Source: Druceiella hillmani
Taxonomy: Eukaryota > Arthropoda > Insecta > Lepidoptera > Hepialidae
DNA: 64,000 nucleotides
Assembly: GCA_039881145.1 (NCBI GenBank)
Contig: JAYKKI010000015.1
Span: 26,744,001 to 26,808,000 of the forward strand
Reading direction: 5' to 3'
In this document: piece after piece, positions 1 through 9,789 of the stretch
Position numbering within the stretch: the first letter of the stretch is position 1
Layout of the letters: each line of letters starts with the position of its first letter
Translations under genes and position numbers: made by a program
The notes under the pieces: generated by a model
Seen by the model: the letters and a program-made list of their open reading frames with translations, nothing else
Database searches by the model: none
What the model was told of the DNA's origin: nothing

Positions 1-106
1 AGGCGAAATTAAAGATAGCATGCATAGATATAACCATGGAAGATGCGAAAGAAATACAAGCGTAAATAGTTAGTGAATAATAGTCATTGTTTGGTCTTTG
101 TTATAA

Positions 107-212
107 TAAAAATTAAATATTGAATGAATATATTTGGTGTTAGTTTTGTGGAAATCCATTATTCACGACTAAATGAAACTACGTGATGTAGTATCATTTA
201 GATGTGAATAAA
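107..212 (-). repeat. Family H repeat, partial copy
   Basis: Positions about 107-212 match, in inverted orientation, the right end and right flank of the fold-back repeat at 8581-8797. Shared blocks are a TTGAATGAATATATTTGG-like stretch, an ATTCATTATTCA-like stretch, and AAATGAAACTACGTGATGTA. The copy stops before the CTGAAGA/CGAAAC part of the family, so it has no hammerhead-like core. Strand is given relative to the CTGAAGA-to-GAAA reading direction. The retrotransposon relic begins about 80 bp downstream. The match was made by eye. Confidence 0.6.
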
Positions 213-302
213 AATTAAACAAATAAAATGTAAGTGGAAAAGAGTGCAAAAATTTACATATATACATGAATGATAAATTAGGTTGAATTTAGACCAGCAA
301 TT

Positions 303-728
303 GGAAAACATAGCCTGCATGATAGCTCAAATGACAACGGACAACGACTAGTATTTTTTGCTGCCGAACACGGCATGATAATATCGAGCACTATATTCAA
401 TCACAAAAAAATACACAAGATGACATGGCACTCACCCGACGGAGAGACCCGGCTTCAAATTGGTCACGTACTCATCGATTCTAGGTATGCATCGGATATC
501 CAGGATGTTAGAACTTATCGCGACGCAACCTGTGATTCCGACCACTTTTTAGTTATTGCTAAACTAAATGCCAAAATTTTAAATACCCGAAAGACACAGA
601 GAGAGAAGCAGAAGAGGTTTAATTGTAAAAAATTGAGAAATGAAACAAACAGACGGGACTTCCAGTATACTCTTAAGGGAGAACTAAGATCTAAAAACAC
701 TCAGCTAACAATTCACTGGGAGGTATAA
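303..728 (+). pseudogene. LINE endonuclease domain, C-terminal half (remnant)
   Basis: Reading from 303, the frame gives GKHSLHDSSNDNG, then ISSTIFNHKKIHKMTWHSPDG, then HVLIDSRYASDIQDVRTYRD and CDSDHFLV. These are the late APE-endonuclease blocks. The SDH motif holds the final catalytic Asp-His pair and is intact; the usual IDHVLID block has His changed to Gly-His (IGHVLID). The N-terminal half, with the earlier catalytic Asn, Glu and Asp, is absent. The open frame's first ATG at 375 is not a biological start, because homology continues 24 codons upstream. A TAA at 726 ends the frame inside the linker. In a live element this domain nicks target DNA for reverse transcription. Confidence 0.88.
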
Positions 729-805
729 AAAAACCCAAACCAAAAGACTGGTTTAATAATTAATGCCTTCTTACAATACGGACAAAAAGAGCTGCCTATA
801 AAAAT

Positions 806-1182
806 ATGATCCAAAAGCGCCACGCAAGAAGCTCTGTCGAGGAATATAAGAAATCTAAAAAACAGGAAAAGAAGATCCATCGGCTTAAAAAAAGACTCTT
901 TCACAACTATCTATATAAATATATTGAACATCTGATAGAGTTCAATGAAAGCCGTGCTTTCTACCGCGAAATAATTTTTATTCGCAAAGACTTTAAGCCT
1001 AGAACTACCACCTGCAGAGTTAAGAACAATACCATCATTAATAACAAAAAAGTGGTACTTCATTGATGGAATGAGCATTTTGGTGACTTGCTGAATGATC
1101 ACACACAGGATGAATCTTTAACCAACCCTAATATTACTGCAAATACTGGGAATATTCCACCACCCTCTTTGCCAGAAGTTAA
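806..1182 (+). pseudogene. LINE linker between endonuclease and reverse transcriptase (remnant)
   Basis: This stretch encodes a Lys/Arg-rich segment with EEYKKSKKQEKKIHRLKKR, then IEFNESRAFYREI and RKDFKPRTTTCR. That is the conserved pre-RT linker of RTE-type elements (compare 'NESRKFYQ...RKGFKPRT' in family members). The frame stops at TGA 1064-1066, and the same frame then continues with WNEHFGDLLN, as expected for the family, so the stop is a point mutation. A frame shift near 1190 leads into the reverse transcriptase. The linker probably joins the nuclease and polymerase; no enzymatic role is claimed. Confidence 0.82.
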
Positions 1183-1194
1183 AGAAGGAATTTC

Positions 1195-2100
1195 AAAAAA
1201 CTCAAGAATCATAAAGCCCCAGGACCAGACTCGATTCCTTTAGAACTCATTAAAAGTGCAGGAAGCCGAAACATTGAGGAAATTCATCACCTCATTGAAT
1301 CAATTTGTAACGAAGAAATTTTGTCTGAAGATTGGAAACTGAACACCATTTGCCCTATACACAAAAGGGGAAACGTTTTGTAATGTGCCAACTATAGGGG
1401 AATCAGTCTCCTTTGCACTTTTTCAAACTGTTTTTCAATATACCTTTTAACAGATTTAACCTATACAGACAACATTACAGGTGATTATCAATGCAGTTTT
1501 CGTATATATATTTTTTTTATATCCACAACAAAACAGATCTTTAACATTAGGCAATCTCAGAAAAAAACTAATGTATTCGGCATAACAACACACCATCTCT
1601 TTGTTGATTTCAAGACTGCATACGATTCAGTAAAATACTCATCGAAGCCATGATAGAGTTTTCAATACTTGAAAAACATATAAATTTGACAACTATTACT
1701 CTGAAACAAAACTTAGGGTCAAAGTTCAGAACAATCTCTCAGAGCCCATTGTTGTTTCAAATGGGATCAGACAAGGAGATGCATTATCCTGCTTGCTCTT
1801 TAATATTACCCTCCAAAAGATTGTGAAAGACTCGAACATAAACACCCATGGTAAAATCTTTAACAAATCTATTCACATCTTCGCATTCGCGACGACATCG
1901 ACATTATCGCACGAACTCTTGCGGCACTTAGAAAGGATTTTACATCACTGAAGGTCACAGCTTGCAAAATGTATCTTGCAAGCAACCAAAATAAAACTAA
2001 GTATATGACATGTGCCAATTACAGCAGCCCTTATTTTGAAATTGAGGATTACAAATTTTAAACCATTAGCAACTTTAAATACTTACAATCAAAAGTTAAC
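1195..2100 (+). pseudogene. LINE reverse transcriptase domain (broken)
   Basis: From 1201 the frame gives NHKAPGPDSIPLELIKSAG, then DWKLNTICPIHKRG, a stop at 1381, and ANYRGISLL: the start of the RT finger region. HHLFVDFKTAYDS at about 1591-1629 is motif A, with its catalytic Asp at 1606-1608. GIRQGDALSCLLFNI near 1762-1806 is motif B. Motif C (the FADD-type box) near 1885-1900 is disrupted by a one-base shift, so the catalytic pair is out of frame. SNFKYLQSKVN near 2068-2100 marks the start of the C-terminal region. Catalytically dead. Confidence 0.88.
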
Positions 2101-2146
2101 ACTCCATAATATCATGCCTGAGATCCGTAGTATCACCTAAGACCAT

Positions 2147-2211
2147 AGAAGACCTAAACTTAGGTGGCTCGACTGCCTGGAAAAATACTTAAAAATTTCC
2201 AATAGAGCTGG
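2147..2211 (+). pseudogene. LINE C-terminal tail motif (remnant)
   Basis: This short frame reads RRPKLRWLDCLEKYLK, the Arg-Trp-Leu-Asp signature near the end of many RTE-type polymerase proteins. It lies only about 45 bp after the FKYLQS block at 2080-2100. In intact family members these two blocks are separated by roughly 100 or more residues, so a deletion has removed most of the C-terminal domain. Downstream sequence to about 2235 is A-rich and may be the element's short 3' tail. Confidence 0.75.
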
Positions 2212-2350
2212 AGAAAAATGAAAAATAATCAATGATTTAGGTCTTATATTTATTTTAGCATAATTATTATTTCAAGTACTAAACGTATCTATTCCAAGTA
2301 CGAAGTAAAACTAACAGGAATTCATAATTATCTGCTTACTTACTTTTATG

Positions 2351-2397
2351 CAATCCCGACTCACTTCAGGTGCTGTACCTGAGGTGAGTGGGGATTG
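2351..2397. repeat. 21-bp near-perfect inverted repeat, 5-nt loop
   Basis: Arms 2351-2371 and 2377-2397 are complementary except at two positions and are separated by GCTGT. The arms carry CAATCCC and ACTCAC blocks and are more GC-rich than their surroundings. It lies about 115 bp after the LINE 3' end. It could be a snap-back palindrome or a terminal hairpin of an unknown element. Confidence 0.85.
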
Positions 2398-4119
2398 TAA
2401 TTACATCCTTAGACTTTATCAGGAAAATTCAAAGAACTTAAAACAAGGTAGGAGCGGTATGATCAGAGAATAGTATGACAAAACAAATCATCAATTTGAA
2501 ACAAATGAATTTTAATCCCGTCAATTACATAGTGGCGCTCTTCCACACCTCAGCTCAAAATCATCATGGTGCTGTTAAATGCATTCTTGTATTCACACTC
2601 TTTAGTCATATGTAGTTATCCCACTCGCAAAAAATTTTAGTACATAGCCATGAAAATGTTTTCCGTTTCAGTTGTCGCTATACTTTTCCGTTTCCGTTCA
2701 TACTTGAAATTGATGTAAGGGTCAAAATATTTAACACTCACAATTTAAAAGTTTATCCCATTATCGAACTGCTATGAGTCGTAAAACAGATGCTGTCCAT
2801 CCAGATTTACACATATGTACAATTACTAATTTCTTTTTTCTTATCATTAGTCGTTTATATTATTCAAACAACCTATCAACTATAAGTTGTTGATGTATAT
2901 AAGAATTTTATCATTAATTAATTTTTTTAATCTATTTTCTGAAATGAATGAAAGACGAGTTAGTCGTTTATTGTCATATCATTATTAAACTGTAGACTGA
3001 TTATATAAATTCAACTACTTTAAAGTGTGAAACTTTTTATCTCTTTAAGGTCTCCGTTTTTATATCGATACTCATGCTATAATTACACCAAGTTTATGTG
3101 CAAATGGAGCTTAATGGAGCGACATTGTCGCTAATAACGTGTTTATTTTAAATCCAACAAAATATATTGAAATTAACATAACGACTATAGAAAACCCCGC
3201 AGTTGGTTAGAATATGTTGTTGGATGTAATTTCGTGACACAAAAATGCTTTTTTAGGCAGTAATGAACCATGAAAAACGGAGTTCTCTAACTTATCGCAT
3301 TCGGTTTGCGAATGTTTATGATCTTGCAGTGAACAACATATGGTAACGGGTCATATCCGTTGCGTAATCTCTAGTTATATTTTATGCTCTTTGGGATAAT
3401 TCAGGAATAAGTAAGTTTGTTAGTTGCAGTCCATAAGAATTTGTGTTAAATAATATCCTAAAGTGTTCAGCACTCGACCAAAATTTTATACACACGATCA
3501 ATTTGTCAAAACTTTTAGGTTAAATCCGAAGAGCTAGAAACTTGAGATTTGATAAACATGTAGTATTCAGCATACTTACGAAGGAAAAACATTAAAAATA
3601 GTTTGCCAGAAGCAAAGAAAAAGATTATCTTAAAGTTCTACTCAAATTTCACACATATACTACAATGTGTTATAACAATAATTGTGGTTCTGAAAAGTAT
3701 TGAGTAAATGAATAAATGAATCAGGTATATGTAAATTTGCCTAGTATTTCTATCAGATATGGACGACACAAGTCCCTATTATGTTATTTTTATGTTACTT
3801 TATACGGACAATTACGTGCATCACATTTCTTGTTTCTTACGACTTTTGATAACTGCGATAGCAATTTAATTTTAAAAACTTTCTAACAGTAAACATAGCA
3901 TTAAATTTTATCAGTCATTTAAAAATTGGCGTGATTATATAAAGATTGGTGTGGTTTGAAATACCAAGAAAACTATTTTGCTTTCATTGAAGTGTTTTCT
4001 AAAAATAAATTTATTTATTTTTGTTTTAAAAGTAGGGTGTATGTGATATGAAAATACCTGTTATGAAATATTTTATCGAAGAAGAATATCTGGTTTTTAG
4101 ACATTGGTGATGGGTAGGC
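2398..4119. other. AT-rich DNA, no gene seen
   Basis: There is no open frame above 60 codons and no transposon motif that I recognise. CCGTTTC/CCGTTTCCGTT near 2665-2700 is a short local repetition only. Confidence 0.5.
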
Positions 4120-4189
4120 ATATATATACACACACACATATTTATATATATATATATTTATATATACATATATTTATACACATATATAA
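4120..4189. repeat. Mixed TA/CA/TATATTTA microsatellite
   Basis: About 70 bp of alternating TA with a short ACACACACAC block and interspersed TATTTA units. Low complexity; no coding content. Confidence 0.9.
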
Positions 4190-4471
4190 AGCATCTCGGT
4201 GGTGTACTACTGGGCATCCAAATTCATAAAAAATCTGATTATACGCAAGCTTGACATATCTACAACAAGTAATGGAACTAAACGTCAAGAAAAATATCCT
4301 GCTTTTTTCTTACATAAACACGTAATGTTAATAAGAAAAAAATTAAAAATTTAATCTCCTATTCAACACTCGACTGAAACCAAATTTTAACATCACTATT
4401 AATACCTAACGGAGGAGCCTCAAAGCGATTCGACATATGATGGGAAGTTAGCCAAATGAAATAACTCCTTC

Positions 4472-4671
4472 AATTGCGATTACAGCCCGATATCTAGATA
4501 GATTTTTAACAATAGGTTTTCAGTCACAATTTTTTCAGAAAAATTGTCGCAAATTCTGGAATATTTTATTGCTAATTGCGATTATAGCTCGATATCTAGA
4601 TACATTTTTAACAATAGGTTTTCAGTAACAATTTTTTCAGAAAAATTGTCGCAAATTCTGGAATATTTTAT
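4472..4671. repeat. 102-bp tandem duplication
   Basis: Two adjacent copies start at 4472 and 4574 with AATTGCGATTA and share a CGATATCTAGATA block, a TTTTTAACAATAGGTTTTCA block and a GCAAATTCTGGAATATTTTA block. Differences are a handful of substitutions. Each unit contains a small hairpin, ACAATTTTTT-CAG-AAAAATTGT. It looks like a recent local duplication. Confidence 0.88.
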
Positions 4672-6648
4672 GATTAATGTAAGCTCGACTAATAATAGTG
4701 CTAAGCCCTTAAACGTATTATAATAACAAAATGGACATAAGTAAAGTCAAGTACGAATTCTTTTATTTTTGAATTTCGCCTGGATCACGATTACTGACAT
4801 TAAAACGTAACTATGACTGGCTGAAGCAATTAACAACCGGTAGTAAGAAGTAAGTTACATACGTTAATTAAACAGGCAAACGCCATTAATTGAGTACAAG
4901 ATAAACAAGGGTTTTGATACCCAAACCTGAACCGAATACCAGACAGGTAATGCTGAGCTGTCGATGTGCGTCATTAATTGGGAGTACTTTCCGGAGGGAT
5001 ACGATGTAAACAGAGATTTACTGTTAGTATTACGTCAACTGCAAGTAAAATAAGTAATTGACAAGGATCGAGTTTATTTTCTTCGTGATAACGTAAAACT
5101 GCCAACTGCAAAAATACTCGTTTAAAATAACAGGATTACATATATAGGTCGGTTCTCCTAATATGTGTCCTTAATCACTTGATATTACACCATCTGATTA
5201 CAACTTGTTCACACCTTTAAATAATTATTTAAGGAATACGAAAATCGATAGCGTGAATGACTTTCATAAATCCTTGCCAATTGTTTGAATGTCTATAATC
5301 AAATTTTAAATTTAAAATGCCTACCAGATGTGGCCTGCTATGAGTAAACATGACGCATATAGAGTTTGTTTCTTTTGCGATGTTCATATTTTAATATATT
5401 TTAGCCACTGAATAACCAATTTCAATCAATTAATTATTATACAAGTTCATATATAGGTGGGTCACTGCATAGCAATGGAGTCAAAAGTAGCATTCTCTAC
5501 TATTAATTGAAACCATTTAAAGCAGTGTTCCCTATTATCAATTGAAACCCGCTGAATTTTTGACAATTTTACTTTACGATTTATCGATTAATATCATGTG
5601 CATAACTGGTAACAATAGCATGAAACTTGCAGCACCACGTTGAAAAAGAAAATATTTTGTCATGGTCAACTTGGTATTCGTAAAAAGTGAACAAATACAT
5701 TTCCTCGCTCTTTACCTTCCTTCGTCTACTATTATATATTCCACTTTTACTGAGTCCACCGAAAACTCCTGCTCTAAAATTCTCTGTCACATAATTCAAT
5801 CAACTTGGATAGATCCTTGTTTATTAAAGTAAAAAGTCAATTAATAACATTCCGTGTAAATCTTTAGAAGGAATTTTTTTATTAAAATATACAGCTGTGC
5901 ATAAGTTTTATGCGAAATCAATCTTCACAAGCTAGAGAGATATAAGATAAAATTATAAAACAATAGTTTGTATCTTTTTCTCGGTTTACTATATTATGTT
6001 TTTCACTTGATTTCAAAAATATAAAAATTGCTGAAAATGGAAAAATAGTAAAATAACACATCATCAATAGCAGAGTCTAATCATCTCTGTTTTTTTATAT
6101 TTATGTGCTGTTTCATCGTTATTTACTATGTCTGGATAATTGTTAAAATAAGTAAAGGAGTCGAAAATTAAAGACCTATACCATATATAATCCCATTAAA
6201 AATATATCAGCAAAAGGGCTAATAAATGGATATAATTTTATAGAGAGTAGTAAATTAGGGCAGTGGAGTATTGGTGGAAGCTCGAATAAGGCAATCTTAA
6301 AATAAATTAACTAAAGATACTTGTAAAGCTAAAATTAATCTTTTTAATTTATCTTTAATCCTATATTGCATTCAATACCAGTTTGTTACAAATACAACTA
6401 AAAACATTTAGTTTCAATGAAAAAAGTTGAAATTAATAGGCCTATGTAAGAGTACTAGGCCCTCAGTGAAAACTAAGTTTTTGCTGTTTCGAGCGAGAAC
6501 TTGCTGAAATTTTGTTTTCTAGTGATGTTGTACTTAAAACTTTAAAAGTTTGGATATATTTCTGGTTTGTTCATGTATTAATATTTATATAGGTTTCAGA
6601 TTTCTCTGATGCAAGTATTATTCAAAGTAGAAATAAAACACTACTTGT
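4672..6648. other. AT-rich DNA with a slightly GC-richer patch at 4850-5045, no gene seen
   Basis: No gene is recognisable. Positions 4850-5045 are less AT-biased, have no homopolymer runs and contain two TTAATTG homeodomain-type core sites (near 4888 and 4974), so this may be a weak regulatory candidate. Near 5500-5550 an ATTGAAACC motif recurs twice. Confidence 0.3.
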
Positions 6649-6672
6649 CCATATTTCTAAGTAGAAATATGG
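6649..6672. repeat. Perfect 10-bp hairpin, 4-nt loop
   Basis: CCATATTTCT (6649-6658), the loop AAGT, and AGAAATATGG (6663-6672) are perfectly complementary. Confidence 0.85.
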
Positions 6673-7184
6673 CCCAAAGTCGTCGCCAGCGGAAAGTTAT
6701 AGTAACATGACAAGACTACGGATACCGTGAACCAGCTCAAAGTTTTCGCAGTATAACATGAGAGAGATTTGAGCTCTTGCCGAAATGGACTCTTCTCGAA
6801 GAAAAAAGCTTCTTATATCTCATCTAATGCCCAGTTAAACTCTTTACATTAAACAATTTTAAAAATATTACTGTTTAGATGGCAAGTTTATTTTTTTAAT
6901 TTTAACTAACAGCTACTGGATAGGGATCTCTCTTAATAAAAACGCTAATTGATGTAGCCATTCGACGAAGAATGAGCCCCATCCCTAAACAAATTGTTGC
7001 TGACAAGAGTGGTTGACAACTGGGTTTCCAGATAGTCCTTCATTCATGAGATCGCGGCGCTCATATGCCTGAAATCGTATTTAAACACTAATAATATAAA
7101 ATTACCTTTTCAATGAAGTTAACACCATGGTTATTATCATGATTTTAATGAATTTTATTCACTTCAAAGTTCTTTAGCTCTACG

Positions 7185-7241
7185 AACCTCCAGGCTAAAA
7201 AATTATATGTAAACGTATATCATTATTTAGCTTGGGAGGTT
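7185..7241. repeat. Imperfect inverted repeat, 15/16-nt arms
   Basis: AACCTCCAGGCTAAA at 7185-7199 pairs with TTTAGCTTGGGAGGTT at 7226-7241, apart from a small bulge and mismatch. The loop is 26 nt. Function unknown; possibly the ends of a tiny degraded element. Confidence 0.6.
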
Positions 7242-7999
7242 ATTCTAATATTAAAAATATATATTTTATCGTGAAAACCCAATTGACCATTTTCATTTGA
7301 GAATATAAAATACAATATAACATTGATTTAACACAATTCGATTAAACAACCTCTAAAAGGAATATATTCTCTACAAAACTTTGTTTTATCAACGACTCAA
7401 TAAAAAGGCTAAAAAATGTGCAAACATGGGTAAAATAATCGAATAGCTATTAGAAAAATGAGAATCGTCCGTGCGAATTTCCGTAAAACTGAGTATAAGG
7501 AATACTACATAGAAAATTTTTTACTATAATATCCAAATATTTTTCGAAATATACTTTATGAAATATTAGCCATTCGTGTTAATCTGACGTCTCGGATAAA
7601 ATGTGAGGGGTGGATGTCTATGTGTACTATATTCACCGCTCTCTCGTGTAAAAATTTGCTGACGTTGAAAACATATACTCTTTTGCATAAAAAACGGGTG
7701 GTTTTGATTTTGTCATATTATTAACAAAATATTATTTATTAAGAGGTTGTATCAATTGTAATTGTTACTATCAGGTAGAGTGTATTCTGGCACATAAAAA
7801 CAAACGTTATAAATTTGAAATTTATTCTTTTTGAATGAAAATTCTCTTTCACCGACAAAAACGTATTTTTCGGCGGTAAATGAAATCCAACTCTTATTAA
7901 GTTCTTTTTCATTTATTACGTTTTTTATTTTGACGAATAAATTTTAATTCAATTTCTGCCATTTGCTGCATTAGTTCACTTCTGTTTGCTGTTCTCAAT

Positions 8000-8143
8000 A
8001 TGGTTGAAAAAATGATAGGAGCTAGTAAAATTATTGCGCTGCTTGAAGAAGGCTGTAGCCAATGTTATGTATCTCAGCAGTATAATGTGAGCCGTTCCAC
8101 CATCCAAAGGACCTGGCAACGATACCAAGAAACACATGACCAA
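8000..8143 (+). pseudogene. Tc1-like transposase, N-terminal helix-turn-helix (truncated)
   Basis: The frame from ATG 8000 gives SKIIALLEEGCSQCYVSQQY followed by NVSRSTIQRTWQRYQET. This is the first helix-turn-helix of Tc1/mariner-superfamily transposases, which binds the terminal inverted repeat; family members read like 'RIVALLEEG.SQR.VA...NVSRSTVQR.W.RYQETG'. About 47 residues fit. After this the frame enters the second arm of a palindrome (8129-8177) and the remaining ~35 codons to 8260 match nothing. The second DNA-binding domain and the DDE nuclease domain are absent. I saw no terminal inverted repeats. A separate DDE-domain relic lies on the other strand at 48652-49215. Confidence 0.8.
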
Positions 8144-8177
8144 ATGAAAATTACATTTTCATTTGGTCATGTGTTTC
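8129..8177. repeat. Perfect 22-bp palindrome with 5-nt loop inside transposase relic
   Basis: Arms 8129-8150 and 8156-8177 are exactly complementary around TTACA. The left arm is the end of the recognisable transposase code (codons for QETHDQMK). The right arm is its inverted copy, after which unrelated sequence starts. The truncation and the palindrome therefore probably arose in the same event. Confidence 0.93.
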
Positions 8178-8634
8178 ACATAACCACAGATTCACCGTTC
8201 TTTTGTTACCCCGCGCTAAGGTTAGTTATATATTTTATGTACTATATATGTACTAAATAATAAAATTTTAACACAGTGTATTTCCTTAAAATATTTATAA
8301 TTATTATAATACTAAATTTTGGAGACGCCAATAATAAATTTAACAGTACTTACTAAATTACAATGAAGCTAATTTCAAGTTTCCAAAAAATGTTTTAATT
8401 TTATGAAAAATTGTACTTTAAAATTGTAATGTTAAATTGCATGTTGCCAGTTTGTGTTTCTGATATTAGTAGCTATTTAAGGCATGGTTTCCAGAATATT
8501 TTTAAACATGGCTAGCGTAATAGTTTCAATTTTATATAATTTAGACCTTATATAAAATTCTAAAGTAAATTATAAGTCACAATTAAATGAATCTGCGTGA
8601 TGTGGTATTATTTCTACTTTCTTTAAGTTCTTTA

Positions 8635-8675
8635 CCACGACCGAGGTTTCGTTGTATTAAAACATCTTCAGGTGG
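8635..8675 (-). ncRNA. Hammerhead-ribozyme-like motif, minus-strand copy
   Basis: Read on the minus strand from 8675 down to 8635: CCAC (stem I, 5' strand), CUGAAGA (core), a hairpin of about 5 bp with loop AAU and one mismatch, GAAA (core), CC-UC-GG with the flanking A-U pair (stem III), C at the cleavage position (8639), then GUGG, which pairs fully with the first CCAC. This is the order and geometry of a type I hammerhead. Departures: one unpaired U between the core and stem II, and a 2-nt stem III loop, so activity as a monomer is doubtful. Inference from base pairing only. Confidence 0.4.
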
Positions 8676-8702
8676 GCTATTAGCGAAATCTTAGCTAATA
8701 GC

Positions 8703-8743
8703 CCACCTGAAGATGTTGTAATACAACGAAACCTAGGTTATGG
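8703..8743 (+). ncRNA. Hammerhead-ribozyme-like motif, plus-strand copy
   Basis: This is the same motif in the second arm: CCAC 8703-8706, CUGAAGA 8707-8713, extra U 8714, stem II GUUGU/ACAAC 8715-8727 (perfect 5 bp, loop AAU), GAAA 8728-8731, CC/GG stem III, U at the cleavage position (8739) and AUGG 8740-8743. Stem I has lost one pair (A opposite C) relative to the minus-strand copy, while stem II is better. The core nucleotides are unchanged in both arms. Confidence 0.38.
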
Positions 8744-8859
8744 TAAATAACTTAAAGAAAGTAAAAATAATACTACGTCACGTAGTTTCGTTTAATTATG
8801 AATAATGAATTTCTACAAAATTAACGCCAAATACATTCAATAAATTATAAGTGCAAAGA

Positions 8860-9412
8860 TGATATTTAAAATGTAATTAATTGGAGAGTAGCCAACAAAT
8901 CAAATAATTAGCCTACATGTCATAACCTGTTAATGCAATTCCAGATGATAGATGGCCTGACTGCAAGTAATAGTTAACTTTTCTTCTGATAGTAAATCAA
9001 ATGATTGAAAAAATAATCACCAAGATTCGTCAAGAATTGCGATTTGCAGCGTGTCCGTTTATAAATTCAGATTTACGGACTCAATTGAAAAATAATATGT
9101 GTGTCCACCGTATATCATTTTACAAAGACAAATTTAGATCACATTAAATATTAAAGAAAAAATGGTGGTGTTTTTAGAGGCTGATCTTTTCTTTCAAATA
9201 TTTTTAAAATTACTCGAGTTGTAATTACTTCCATCGTTAAATCTCGAGACGGGTGCGATAGTTAATAATGAAATATCCATCCGCGGGTTGTGCATCTGTT
9301 GTTAACATTTTAACGTCAGATATATCGAGTGGATATTTAACATATTAATTGTTTGAAAATATTTGTGGATTCTTTATACAAAGGAATAAAGAGCGGAAAT
9401 TTTAAAAAAAAA
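8860..9412. other. AT-rich DNA, no gene seen
   Basis: Unique-looking sequence between the family H flank and the (TA)n tract. I recognise no gene or element. Confidence 0.4.
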
Positions 9413-9421
9413 ATATATATA

Positions 9422-9483
<62 letters not shown>

Positions 9484-9490
9484 TATATAT
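9413..9490. repeat. (TA)n microsatellite
   Basis: About 78 bp of TA repeats interrupted near each end by TTTA/TAAA, preceded by a 10-nt A run. The minus-strand 'Tyr-Ile' open frame across it is an artefact. Confidence 0.95.
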
Positions 9491-9789
9491 CCATACGTAT
9501 TTGGACGAGAAATCCTTTGACGATATTTTTTATTTAATATTCTTATATAACATAAAGGCAAAGTATTTTATACTCTATTTTTATTAATTCTCGAATGCAG
9601 TTTTATTGAAGAAGTAAGTTTTTCTCCTCGTCTCCAAGATCGAATGTGTAAATATTTATTTGTGAGTTTAATTAACTTCAAAATTACTCATGTTAAGGAG
9701 TGTCGACAAAAATTCACTGACCGTATTTGTAAAGCAACATATGTAAAATAAAAGGCATATTACGTGTAAATTTCTTGCCAAAAAGTGAA

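Larger units (their letters stand above)
291..2235 (+). mobile_element. Decayed RTE/BovB-like non-LTR retrotransposon
   Basis: This is a 5'-truncated LINE copy reading left to right: the C-terminal half of an APE-type endonuclease, a basic linker, the reverse transcriptase, and a short C-terminal GRPKLRWLD-type tail. The domain order and wording of the motifs resemble the RTE/BovB-type elements often mislabelled 'craniofacial development protein 2' in animal genomes. The frame moves between all three phases and contains in-frame stops, for example near 726, 1064, 1379 and 2061. There is a large internal deletion just after 2098. It cannot make protein. The real 5' end is missing: matching residues begin at about 291. 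No target-site duplication was identified. Confidence 0.9.
8581..8797. repeat. Family H fold-back repeat, 104-bp arms
   Basis: Arms 8581-8684 and 8694-8797 are inverted copies of one another, the same length, with about 11 mismatches (roughly 89% identity) and a 9-nt spacer. Each arm contains, in one orientation, GCTAATAGCCCACCTGAAGA, a small hairpin, CGAAACC, a GGTAAA block, CTTAAAGAAAGTA and AATACTAC. Single-arm copies of the same sequence occur at 12606-12713 and 62692-62799, and a flank copy at 107-212. The right flank, 8798-8855, is also shared with 107-160, so the family is longer than the palindrome. No coding capacity. It may be a head-to-head dimer of a non-autonomous element. Confidence 0.9.

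Noticed and set aside
375..728. 117-codon open frame as a gene with an ATG start
   Set aside because: Homology to the LINE endonuclease continues 24 codons upstream of the ATG in the same frame; it is a fragment of a dead retrotransposon.
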